The translations under genes were made by a program, and so were the position numbers. The notes under the pieces are model-generated. The model made no database searches, was not told the origin of the DNA, and saw nothing but the letters and a program-made list of their open reading frames with translations. From Longitalea arenae (lineage in GTDB: Bacteria; Bacteroidota; Bacteroidia; Chitinophagales; Chitinophagaceae), in assembly GCF_016924755.1 (NCBI RefSeq), contig NZ_JAFFJX010000005.1, forward strand, positions 1 to 64,000: DNA of 64,000 bases, in the 5' to 3' direction. Shown in pieces: positions 43,856 to 51,610 of the stretch. Positions within the stretch are counted from its first letter, which is position 1. Every line of letters begins with the position of its first letter.

Positions 43856-44482
43856 ATGAAGTTAATTATTGAAAGTCAATATTTTCCACCTGTTACTTTA
43901 CTAAAAAAGTCAATTGAACTGAAAAATATAAATTTTGACTTATATGAACCGTGGCGAAAAATGAGTTTCAGGAACAGGTGCGTGGTGGTTGGTTCAAACG
44001 GCCCTATCAATTTGAGTGTTCCGGTGCTCGAAGGCCGGGAACAGAAAAAGCCGATGAAGGAGGTGATCGTCGATAACCGGAAGCCATGGCAATCGCAACA
44101 TTGGAAAACCATTACTTCCTGCTATAACCGGTCGCCCTGGTTTAGCTTTTTTGAACCGGAGCTTAGCCGCTTGTACCGGCAGCCGGTTGAACTGTTAAGC
44201 GAGTGGAACAAGACTTGTTTTGAATGGGTGATCCGGAAGCTGGGAGTGGATTTAGATGTTAATTATTTTGAATACATTCCGGGTGAAGAACCGGCTCCTG
44301 ATTTGGTGGATTGGCGGAATAAACTCACACCAAAATCGCTTAAAACGGAGTTCCCGGAACCGCTGAAATACCACCAGGTTTTTGAAGAGCGCATTGGGTT
44401 TATTCCTCATGTGAGCATTTTGGATCTCTTGTTTTGCGAGGGTAAAAATGCCCGACGGATTTTAACAGACGCTGCTAGATGA
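43856..44482 (+). CDS. WbqC family protein
   Basis: 208 residues of the WbqC-like group, recognised from IIESQYFPPVTLLKKSIELK, VVGSNGPINLSVPVLEGREQ and QSQHWKTITSCYNRSPWFSF. The family occurs in polysaccharide loci of Proteobacteria and alone in Bacteroidota; biochemical activity is not established. The N-terminal residues of the canonical family (Y/F-P-N) appear as SQYFPP. It is followed by a small TTTCCC hairpin and then 1.1 kb without genes. Confidence 0.88.
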   Translation: MKLIIESQYFPPVTLLKKSIELKNINFDLYEPWRKMSFRNRCVVVGSNGPINLSVPVLEGREQKKPMKEVIVDNRKPWQSQHWKTITSCYNRSPWFSFFEPELSRLYRQPVELLSEWNKTCFEWVIRKLGVDLDVNYFEYIPGEEPAPDLVDWRNKLTPKSLKTEFPEPLKYHQVFEERIGFIPHVSILDLLFCEGKNARRILTDAAR

Positions 44483-44900
44483 GCCTTTTTTGATCGTCTT
44501 TCCCATTTATGGAAATGGGAAAAACAGCTTTCCAGGTAAATAATTTCCGGCAGTATTGCCGACAAAGCATTTACTGTTTTACAATTTGTTTTAGTCTTTT
44601 AGAATTTTGTTGCAGCAACTTTAGATGTTTCGATGTCTAGCAGAATATCACTTAGTACTATATATGCTGGCCGGCAATGGCTAAAATGAAAAGGAGGAAA
44701 GCAGTTGTACTTTGTAAATAGTTTTTACAGGACCGGCGGATGGACAAGCCCATGAATTAACACAGTTCCGTTTCGAAATAAAAATGAAGCCGAACCTCTT
44801 ACAAAATTAGAATGAGAGGTACCCGATAAAAGATTTTGATGGACAAGACACTTCATCTCTTTTGGTAATGTCTGCGTAACCAATACCAACTGCGAACAAC
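44483..44900. other. Gene-free spacer that may encode a small RNA
   Basis: No coding frame. It contains the direct repeat GATGGACAAG (near 44737 and 44837) and ends in a good plus-strand terminator at 44901-44930, although WbqC ended more than 400 bases earlier. A small stem TCCCATTT/GAAATGGGA lies at 44500-44520. A short transcript could end at the terminator, but no exact promoter element was found. Confidence 0.35.
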
Positions 44901-44930
44901 AAATCCCGCCAATGGCGGGATTTTGTTTTT
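44901..44930 (+). terminator. Intrinsic terminator far from any gene
   Basis: AAATCCCGCC pairs with GGCGGGATTT around AAT, followed by TTGTTTTT. It faces the plus strand, 420 bases past WbqC. Confidence 0.8.
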
Positions 44931-45563
44931 GAGTTCATGCCGGCATTGATCGCCTCGCAATGACCTTTACCCATTCAGCCGCGAACGTTTTCCGCTGCCA
45001 GTTAGTCATAAAATGTCCTCCACCCATCTTATTGATTTGCCGGCTAAAGCCAGTGCTTACATGCGATTTATTTCAAATGTTTGGTGTCCAAATTTCTGAA
45101 GAATATGAATAAGTATTTGCGTTGATAGCTTGCATAGTGGTTTTCCGTTCGTAGCTTTAGCTCGTGATTTTGTTGTCATTAATCCGATCCGATTGGAAAC
45201 TGGAAGGTGATTTTCAAGCCAGTCGCCTTTCAATCAACTTTATCCATGCACATGATTTTTCCTGAATATCCTGCCTTGTAAAGGCCGGTCATGATCTCAA
45301 ATTATCGGTCGGCCTTGCAGGATGTCTTTCCGGATAACAGCCATTTATTCGCAAAATTTGCAAGTAGTGACCCAAAGCAATCCTCCCTCCAAGACCATTT
45401 TACCCGGTTTCTTGCAATTTATGGAAGAGAAATTTCAACAGATATTTTCTGATTATTTTCCGCTTTTGGATTCAAAAAGAGATTTTTCAGCCCGTTTAAT
45501 TGATATTTATAATAAAACATATGTGAGGCATTTTTAAAAATATTGGGCAGTCAAGGCAAAAAA
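44931..45563. other. Gene-free spacer
   Basis: About 630 bases. A 71-codon frame at 45322-45537 (plus) is present, but it has no signal, motif or promoter and I do not accept it as a gene. Nothing else recognised. Confidence 0.5.
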
Positions 45564-45587
45564 ATCCCCGGTCTGCTGACCGGGGAT
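45564..45587 (-). terminator. Terminator of the blaI-M56 operon
   Basis: ATCCCCGGTC pairs with GACCGGGGAT around TGCT. The minus strand then reads TTTTTTTGCC, 17 bases past the M56 stop codon. Confidence 0.88.
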
Positions 45588-45603
45588 GCTCGGAGAATAT
45601 GTT

Positions 45604-47493
45604 TTAGATCTGCACGATCTTCTTTTTCTTACAAGGTTTGGTACATTTCTTTTTCTTTTCCTGTTCCAGTTTCTTTTCCTTTTCCAGTTTTCTTAGCTGT
45701 TCATGTTGCATTAACCGGTCGAGCAGGATCTGTTGCTGGGCTTGTTTTATTTTTTCCTGCTGCAATGCTCTTTCACGTTGATAGTTCCCTAACCGCACGA
45801 TGTAGGCATCCCGCATATTTTGGATCTGGGTATTGGCCTCGGCCATGGCATTTTCGGTGGCCGCATTCAACTGTTTCCAGTCGATCTGCTGCAGGGCGTT
45901 TTGTATTTCCTGCTGCACCTGGCTAATATCGATGGTCATGCCCTGCGCTTTCAGCACCTCTTCGAGCTTTTCCCAGTTAACCTGCTGCAAAGCCTGCATC
46001 GACTTTTCCATGGCTTCTTTTGCTTTCAGGTCGGCAACGGTTTTAATGTATTTCTTGGGCACTGAGCTGTCTTCTACCGCCTGGAAATAAAAACTGTTTC
46101 CAGGCACGTAAGGGAATACCTGCTGCGGCATCGGTGACGGGGGAGCGGGTGCACTTTCTGGTAAAGAATAAGCTACCGCTTCAGCATTGTTCACAAACGC
46201 AGCCACCTCATCTAACTGCTCAGGCAGTTCTTCCAGTTCTTTTGAAAGGGCGGCCAGTTTAGCGTCAGCGGTCAGCTCGATGAGCTGCTCCAGTTTTTTA
46301 TAATCATCCTTCGGTTCTGTACATGGATCTTTTTGGCAATATTGGGTCTCTGCAGCGGCCGCTTCATTATCGGTAGCAGCCGGCTCTTTGGCTGTTTGCA
46401 CCGGGCGCCCCTGCATAGGCGGGGTCGTGAACACCTGCACCGCTTCAAAAGCCATGGGCTGGGCAGGCGCCGGTTTCAGCTTTTTTACGATCACATAACC
46501 CGGATTATACCAGCCAATAAAGGCAATAAGCAGGGTAGAAAGCAGGTAGGCTACCAGTCTGTGGCTGAATGGATTGCTTACTGGTTCATTACCCAGGATG
46601 CGTTTAACCCGGTTCAATAAAAAAAACTTGTCTTTGCCGGTTGCTGCCAGGGCCAGTGCGCTGGTTCCTGCCCGGTTTTGTTCGAGGCTGAGCAGCGCCC
46701 GGGCATAGGTTTGTGGTTCATAACGGAACTGCAGCACGAGGTCATCGCAACAGTTTTCCCGCTCCTTGCGAATAATGGCCGTCAGCAGGCGGGCAAAAGG
46801 GTTGAAGAACAGGATCACATCCACACAGGCTATGAGCAGGTTCACCAAATAGTCGTTACGGCGGATATGGTTCAGTTCATGTAATATGATGGCTTCGGCT
46901 TGTTTGAGTGATAAGTGATTGACGGCAGCCACCGGCAGCAAAATAACAGGTTTAAATATGCCGAGCGTTACCGGTGTATCTACCAGGTTCGAGAGCCAGA
47001 TCTGCACTTTCTTTTTGATACCCAGGTGTTGTACCGCTTGTTGCAGAAAGATCCGCCATTCCGCATCAGCTTTTTGCAAACCCTTGGTAAACAATTGCTG
47101 GGTGTGGCGATATTGCAAATAAAATCGAACGAAAAGAAAGGCGGCTGCCAGCAGATAGGCCAGTGATAAAAAGGGCAGGGCCGGTTCAAACCACTGGGAA
47201 ATAAAACCACCCGGCCAGGTATGTGGTGCGGTGTTGTCGTTCTCTACATACAAGGTGATCACCTGTGGACCGTTCGCAGCTTCGTAAAGGTTCAGCACCA
47301 GGGTGACCAGGAACCATAAAGAACCGCCGGCCAGGGTTAACAGGGCGAGTGTGTGTCGTTGGCGGGATAGCAGTTTTTGTCCATTCCTCGTAAGAGCCAC
47401 GTACACCAGCCACAACAAAGCCATTTGCCATAAGCTGTTCAGTAATGACCATCCCAATGCTTTAAGGAAAGCCGATTGGTACAACAGATTCAT
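45604..47493 (-). CDS. M56-family (BlaR1-type) membrane metallopeptidase without a penicillin sensor
   Basis: 629 residues. Membrane helices lie near 15-35, 50-70, 105-125 and 310-325. The zinc site HELNH lies at 205-209, and E246 in the following RKERENCCDD helix is a likely third ligand. BlaR1/MecR1 members cleave a BlaI-type repressor after sensing a signal. Here the C-terminal beta-lactam-binding domain is missing. Instead there are about 300 residues of Gln-, Glu- and Lys-rich sequence with coiled-coil character from about 490, ending in the basic, cysteine-containing KKKKCTKPCKKKKIVQI. It lies 294 bases after blaI, which points to a two-gene signalling pair with an unknown ligand. Confidence 0.9.
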   Translation of the reverse strand: MNLLYQSAFLKALGWSLLNSLWQMALLWLVYVALTRNGQKLLSRQRHTLALLTLAGGSLWFLVTLVLNLYEAANGPQVITLYVENDNTAPHTWPGGFISQWFEPALPFLSLAYLLAAAFLFVRFYLQYRHTQQLFTKGLQKADAEWRIFLQQAVQHLGIKKKVQIWLSNLVDTPVTLGIFKPVILLPVAAVNHLSLKQAEAIILHELNHIRRNDYLVNLLIACVDVILFFNPFARLLTAIIRKERENCCDDLVLQFRYEPQTYARALLSLEQNRAGTSALALAATGKDKFFLLNRVKRILGNEPVSNPFSHRLVAYLLSTLLIAFIGWYNPGYVIVKKLKPAPAQPMAFEAVQVFTTPPMQGRPVQTAKEPAATDNEAAAAETQYCQKDPCTEPKDDYKKLEQLIELTADAKLAALSKELEELPEQLDEVAAFVNNAEAVAYSLPESAPAPPSPMPQQVFPYVPGNSFYFQAVEDSSVPKKYIKTVADLKAKEAMEKSMQALQQVNWEKLEEVLKAQGMTIDISQVQQEIQNALQQIDWKQLNAATENAMAEANTQIQNMRDAYIVRLGNYQRERALQQEKIKQAQQQILLDRLMQHEQLRKLEKEKKLEQEKKKKCTKPCKKKKIVQI

Positions 47494-47625
47494 CGTAAAT
47501 ATTTTATCATGTTTGGCAAGATGCCCGCCCGAAGCCGGACGGGGAGATGTCCTGTAAGGACCGCCCTGGTATAAATAACCAGTTGGTTTGCCGCGGTCCT
47601 GGGGCCATCGGTTACTATTTATATA

Positions 47626-47775
47626 GACCTGTGAAGTTCAGGTACGCCTGAAGCAAACGCAAGTTCAAATAATGCACTTCACAGGTCATCCTTTACTTGT
47701 AAACTGATCCGCCAGTTTGCGGATACAATTAATCCTGAAACAAACACAAGCTCAAATGGCGCACCTTACAGGTCA
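47626..47775. repeat. Structured spacer: inverted and direct repeats between blaI and M56
   Basis: GACCTGTGAAGT (47626-47637) and ACTTCACAGGTC (47676-47687) form a perfect 12-bp inverted repeat. Its loop contains another perfect hairpin, TTCAGG-TACG-CCTGAA. A 42-base direct repeat (47647-47688 and 47734-47775) shares the words CCTGAA, CAAAC, CAAG, TCAAAT, GCAC and ACAGGTCA with eight or so mismatches. A third hairpin, ATCCGC/GCGGAT, lies between the copies. It spans most of the blaI-M56 gap, so it would be in the polycistronic mRNA. Confidence 0.85.
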
Positions 47776-47787
47776 GCCCAGCGAATA

Positions 47788-48171
47788 TTATTGTTTTTTC
47801 AGATTGTCAAGAACTTTCTGGATCTCCTCCAGTTCTTCGGCCGATGCTTTATGATTGCCCAGGGCTTGCATAACCAGTTCTCCGGGCGATCCGCCAAACA
47901 GGGTGTCGATCATCTTGTTCAGTAGATGCTTTTGGGTCTTTTCTTTGCTCACTGCGGCCTGGTAAATATGGGTTTTGATGGAATCATCGCGTTTTACCAG
48001 TCCTTTTTCATGCATGATCTGCATCAATTTCAGGGTGGTGGTATAGCCAGCTTCCTTGGTTTGCAGCAATTCTTCATGCACTTCACGTACACTGGCATTT
48101 CCCTTCTTCCATAAGATCTGCAGGATCTCCAACTCGCTTTCTGTGGGTTTTATAGTTTTTGTAGTAGCCAT
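47788..48171 (-). CDS. BlaI/MecI/CopY-family transcriptional repressor
   Basis: 127 residues. The winged helix covers residues 1-80 (TESELEILQILWKKGNASVR, then TTTLKLMQIMHEKGLVKRDD), and a C-terminal dimer helix follows (ELEEIQKVLDNL). BlaI-type dimers bind palindromes near their own promoter and are cut by the M56 peptidase. The gene for that peptidase follows, so the two form a typical sensor-repressor pair. Two ACGA-N6-TCGT palindromes lie 25 and 67 bases upstream of the start codon. Confidence 0.93.
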   Translation of the reverse strand: MATTKTIKPTESELEILQILWKKGNASVREVHEELLQTKEAGYTTTLKLMQIMHEKGLVKRDDSIKTHIYQAAVSKEKTQKHLLNKMIDTLFGGSPGELVMQALGNHKASAEELEEIQKVLDNLKKQ

Positions 48172-48196
48172 ATTTAGAACAACATTTGACTAAAAA

Positions 48197-48212
48197 TACG
48201 ACAAATTTCGTA
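48197..48212. promoter_or_regulatory. Candidate BlaI operator 1
   Basis: TACGACAAATTTCGTA, a near-perfect palindrome with ACGA/TCGT half-sites, located in the promoter region 25 bases before blaI. Confidence 0.5.
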
Positions 48213-48238
48213 AGGTTTTGTTAATACAATTTAAATAA

Positions 48239-48252
48239 ACGAAAATTTTCGT
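48239..48252. promoter_or_regulatory. Candidate BlaI operator 2
   Basis: ACGAAAATTTTCGT, a perfect 14-bp palindrome with the same ACGA-N6-TCGT form, 27 bases from the first site. Confidence 0.5.
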
Positions 48253-48477
48253 GGACGTTAATTCCGATGGATGGTTACCAGGAAGGATGAATAATCGGCT
48301 CGGTGTAATTTCCTGTGGCTGGCAAAGGAAGGCGGTAAAAAACAGGCATTTAGAGGTGGCCATTGAGGCCGGTTACAGGAAAAGGGCGGCCGCCGAAAGA
48401 AAGCGTCTGATCGGTAAGCCGGGTTGCCAGATACCCCTATGATATCGCCGAGGCGGCCCCTAACTGGCAGCTAGCTA

Positions 48478-49353
48478 TTAACCGCAATTCTTTTCAAGTT
48501 CGTCTTTCATTTCCCGGGCCGTTTTGCTGCTCCCGTTATGGCTCCAGCCGGGTGGGCGCAGCAGGTAATTGACCCCATTTCGGAAGGATCCCGACCGCCA
48601 GGCCTGGCCGAACATATCGCGCCATTCCCTGAAGGCTATTTGCACGGGGTTGAACGTGTCGAGGTTCTTCGTTAACCCATACACCGGTCGCTCCTCTTCC
48701 TTTTGAAAAGTGCCAAACAGCCGGTCCCAGATGATCAGTACCCCGCCATGGTTCTTATCGAGGTATTTGAGGTTACTGCCATGATGCACCCGGTGGTGTG
48801 AGGGCGTATTAAAAATAAATTCGATGGGCCCCGGCAGCAGGCGGATCGTTTCTGTATGGATCCAGAACTGATAGATGAGACTCACCTGTTGCATCAACAA
48901 CACTACAAAAGGATGGAAACCTACCAAAGGCATCCACATCCAGAAAACAAAACTGCCCGTAAGGTTGCCCGTCCAGGTTTGCCGCAGGGCGGTTGACAAA
49001 TTGTATCGCTGGGATGAATGATGCACTACATGCGATGCCCAGAACCAGCGCATGTTATGAGAAGTATAATGAAACCAGTAATAAGAGAAGTCGTCGGCAA
49101 AAAAGGCGAGCGCCCACATCCACCAGGTGAAAGGCAGGGTAAAGAGCCGGATCTTATACACGAGCATAAATGCGCCTAAAACAAGCAGCTTTGCCAGTAA
49201 ACCGGAAATAACATTGCCGATGCCCATGGCCAAACTGCTGAATGTATCTTTCACCTCATACAATTCCTTATGTTCCCGCCAGGAATACCAAACTTCGAGC
49301 AGCAGCAATACGATAAAGCCGGGTATTGCAAAATAGAGGATCTCCGGGGCCAT
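48478..49353 (-). CDS. Sterol desaturase / fatty acid hydroxylase superfamily protein
   Basis: 291 residues of an integral membrane di-iron enzyme. Histidine boxes: HYTSH (95-99), HVVHH (108-112), and the third box HHRVHH near 190. Membrane segments lie near 5-25, 45-70 and 75-95. Members hydroxylate or desaturate lipids such as sterols, fatty acids, carotenoids or alkylglycerols; the substrate is unknown here. The ATG at 49353 is used; an exact TACTTTTG promoter element lies at 49384. It is not linked to other lipid genes. Confidence 0.92.
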   Translation of the reverse strand: MAPEILYFAIPGFIVLLLLEVWYSWREHKELYEVKDTFSSLAMGIGNVISGLLAKLLVLGAFMLVYKIRLFTLPFTWWMWALAFFADDFSYYWFHYTSHNMRWFWASHVVHHSSQRYNLSTALRQTWTGNLTGSFVFWMWMPLVGFHPFVVLLMQQVSLIYQFWIHTETIRLLPGPIEFIFNTPSHHRVHHGSNLKYLDKNHGGVLIIWDRLFGTFQKEEERPVYGLTKNLDTFNPVQIAFREWRDMFGQAWRSGSFRNGVNYLLRPPGWSHNGSSKTAREMKDELEKNCG

Positions 49354-49383
49354 AGGCAAGCAGTTTAATGGAGCTATTCAGCA

Positions 49384-49391
49384 CAAAAGTA
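49384..49391 (-). promoter_or_regulatory. -7 promoter element of the sterol desaturase-like gene
   Basis: Minus strand TACTTTTG, an exact TAnnTTTG match, 30 bases from the ATG. It is identical to the element of the barrel gene at 36410. Confidence 0.45.
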
Positions 49392-49526
49392 GATTTTTTT
49401 CTACATCAATGAGAATCGCCGGAGGCTGTACTTTGGTACATTGCGTGGTATAAATGATGTAATTGAACAGTAGACACACCTAAAGTGTTAATTGTCACCC
49501 CAGTCCCCTGATCAACCGTATGAATT

Positions 49527-51335
49527 ATGCATGTAGCGATCCGATATATTATTTGCTATTGCTGGTGCTTCACCGGTTTTTTATCGGCGATGTATGCACA
49601 GGATAGCACCAAACGCAAAAGAACGGTTGGTTCCCTGGCCAAAGAAGTTTACCGCAATTTCCTGGTCACCGACAATAGGAGCCAGGACTCCACTTTCTTT
49701 CAAAAAAGTGAAGAAAGCTTTCGACCTTTTACCGGTAAGGTGATCCGGCGCATCGTTATCCGCAATCTCTCATTCGGCGAAAACGTAAATGATACGGCCC
49801 ACACCATCATCAGTGCGTTGACAAGAACCGCCGACCGTCTGCAAACCAATACCCAGGATTGGGTGATCAGGGAATTATTGTTCATTAAAAAAGGACAGCT
49901 GGTAGATCCTTACCTGCTGGCGGATAATGAACGTTTTTTGCGTGACCAGAATTTTATCAAGGATGCGCGGATCGTTATCCGCCGAACCAGTCATGAAGAT
50001 TCGGTGGATGTACTCGTTCGTTTGCGCGATGTGTTTAGTTGGGGCGCTGAAGTAAAAGCATCGGGTATAAAAGATTTTCAGCTGTCTGTATACGATGCCA
50101 ATTTCCTGGGCATGGCGCAAAGGCTGGAATTAACGGCCTTGTACGACCGCACACGCAATCCGGTGATCGGGCCGCAGATCAGGTACCGCAAAACAAGTCT
50201 TTTCGGTTCTTTTATTAATGTAGATGCCGCATACACGACGATCGATAAAGGCGCTTCATTAGGGTTTGAAAATGAAAGGGCCTATTACCTGAAGCTCGAC
50301 CGCCCATTATATACACCCAATGCGCGCTTTGCCGGTGGCCTGGAATTAAGCTGGAATCAAAGCACCAATGTATACCAGAAACCGCCCGTGCAGTTCAGCG
50401 ATTACAAATACCAGTTAGGTGATGCATGGCTTGGTTATAATATCGGGGTGTATAAGCAAAGAAAAAACAGCGAGGATAGCCGCCGCCGCCGTTTTGTATC
50501 GGTGCGCTATTTCGATCAGCGATTTATACAACCGCCGAAGCTCGATTCCTTCGATGCCCGTTATGTTGATAAGCGGTATGTGTTGGGACAGTTCACCTGG
50601 TATAAAATAAATTTCTATCGTACCAATTACATATACGGGTTTGGAAGAACGGAAGATATACCGGTTGGGATGATGCGAAAGATAACCATTGGCCCGGCAA
50701 AAGTTGACAGCCTGCACCGCTTGTATGTAGGGTGGGAGTTTGATCACTGGCTGGTTGATAAGCGTAATAATTACTGGAATTACACGCTGGCCCTTGGTAC
50801 CAATTTATATAAAAAGGAATGGCAGGATAACAGCGCCTTCCTGAACTTTTCCTGGTTCAGCCGTTTATTCGATTTCCCTAAATTCAAGATGAGGCAATTT
50901 GCCAATATAAGTTATTCTGCCATCTATAATCACAGGGTGTATGAACCCTTGTATATAAACAATGAATTTGGTCTCGACCGTTTCAGTACCGACAGCGTGC
51001 GGGCCACGCAGCGCATTTCGGCGGGTACAGAAACCAGTTTGTATACGCGCTGGCGTTTACTTGGTTTCAGGATCGGATTTTTTACGTTTGGCCGGGCCAC
51101 CTTAATGACACCTGCACAAACTGGTGTATTCAGGGGCGGCTTTTTCCCGGCTGTTGGCGGCGGCATTCGCACGCGCAATGAGAACCTCATCTTTGGTACT
51201 GTTGAAGCCCGCTTTACCTGGTTTCCCCGCACTTTATATGATGTAAACAATATAACGCTCACGGTGCACAGTAACCTGCGTGTTCGCTTTACCGGTTCGT
51301 TTGTGCAAGCGCCCTGGTTTGCGCTGGTACGGTGA
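49527..51335 (+). CDS. BamA/TamA-like outer-membrane protein
   Basis: 602 residues with a signal peptide ending near SAMYAQ. A region at 70-170 has POTRA character (VIRRIVIRNLSFGE, then LREQ-like LADNERFLRDQNFIKDARIV, ending in VDVLVRLRD), followed by about 430 residues of barrel strands. The order matches Omp85 proteins, but only one clear POTRA repeat is seen and I cannot find the RGF/VRGF motif of loop 6, so it is a divergent relative. It may assemble or export surface proteins. It stands alone between a sterol desaturase gene and a word-repeat element. Confidence 0.78.
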   Translation: MHVAIRYIICYCWCFTGFLSAMYAQDSTKRKRTVGSLAKEVYRNFLVTDNRSQDSTFFQKSEESFRPFTGKVIRRIVIRNLSFGENVNDTAHTIISALTRTADRLQTNTQDWVIRELLFIKKGQLVDPYLLADNERFLRDQNFIKDARIVIRRTSHEDSVDVLVRLRDVFSWGAEVKASGIKDFQLSVYDANFLGMAQRLELTALYDRTRNPVIGPQIRYRKTSLFGSFINVDAAYTTIDKGASLGFENERAYYLKLDRPLYTPNARFAGGLELSWNQSTNVYQKPPVQFSDYKYQLGDAWLGYNIGVYKQRKNSEDSRRRRFVSVRYFDQRFIQPPKLDSFDARYVDKRYVLGQFTWYKINFYRTNYIYGFGRTEDIPVGMMRKITIGPAKVDSLHRLYVGWEFDHWLVDKRNNYWNYTLALGTNLYKKEWQDNSAFLNFSWFSRLFDFPKFKMRQFANISYSAIYNHRVYEPLYINNEFGLDRFSTDSVRATQRISAGTETSLYTRWRLLGFRIGFFTFGRATLMTPAQTGVFRGGFFPAVGGGIRTRNENLIFGTVEARFTWFPRTLYDVNNITLTVHSNLRVRFTGSFVQAPWFALVR

Positions 51336-51343
51336 ACAGCCAA

Positions 51344-51484
51344 TGTGCTGATTTGCTGATTTGCTGATGTGCTGATTGAATACAGAAATTCGGAAGAAGT
51401 TAATTAGTTAATTCAGAGATAAGTGTAAACATATAGAAGAGGTGTGTTTTCATTAGCACATTAGCTAATTAGCACATTAGCATA
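51344..51484. repeat. Inverted 8-bp word repeat after the BamA-like gene
   Basis: The left arm at 51344-51375 has four units (ATGTGCTG, ATTTGCTG, ATTTGCTG, ATGTGCTG). The right arm at 51453-51484 has four units (TTAGCACA, TTAGCTAA, TTAGCACA, TTAGCATA). The arms pair with G-T pairs at the GCTGAT/ATTAGC positions. It lies between convergent genes and ends just before the hppA terminator. Confidence 0.88.
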
Positions 51485-51496
51485 TTAAAAAAAAGG

Positions 51497-51521
51497 GTCC
51501 CCGATGTAGAAACATGGGGAC
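51497..51521 (-). terminator. Terminator of hppA
   Basis: GTCCCC(G)ATGT pairs with ACATGGGGAC around AGAA. On the minus strand the stem leads into CCTTTTTTTT, 90 bases past the hppA stop codon. Confidence 0.8.
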
Positions 51522-51610
51522 GTTGGTATTTGGTATGATATAGTGCCTTAAGTTGTTACTCCAAAGATAATGGCGTTGTTTGAATATTTTGAGAATTTTT
51601 TTTGGAATTC

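Noticed and set aside
45322-45537. 71-codon plus-strand frame
   Set aside because: No signal, motif, promoter or recognisable similarity; length is within chance for this composition.
45604-48171. Beta-lactam resistance locus
   Set aside because: The BlaI/M56 pair alone does not imply it: no beta-lactamase or penicillin-binding gene is adjacent and the sensor lacks a penicillin-binding domain.
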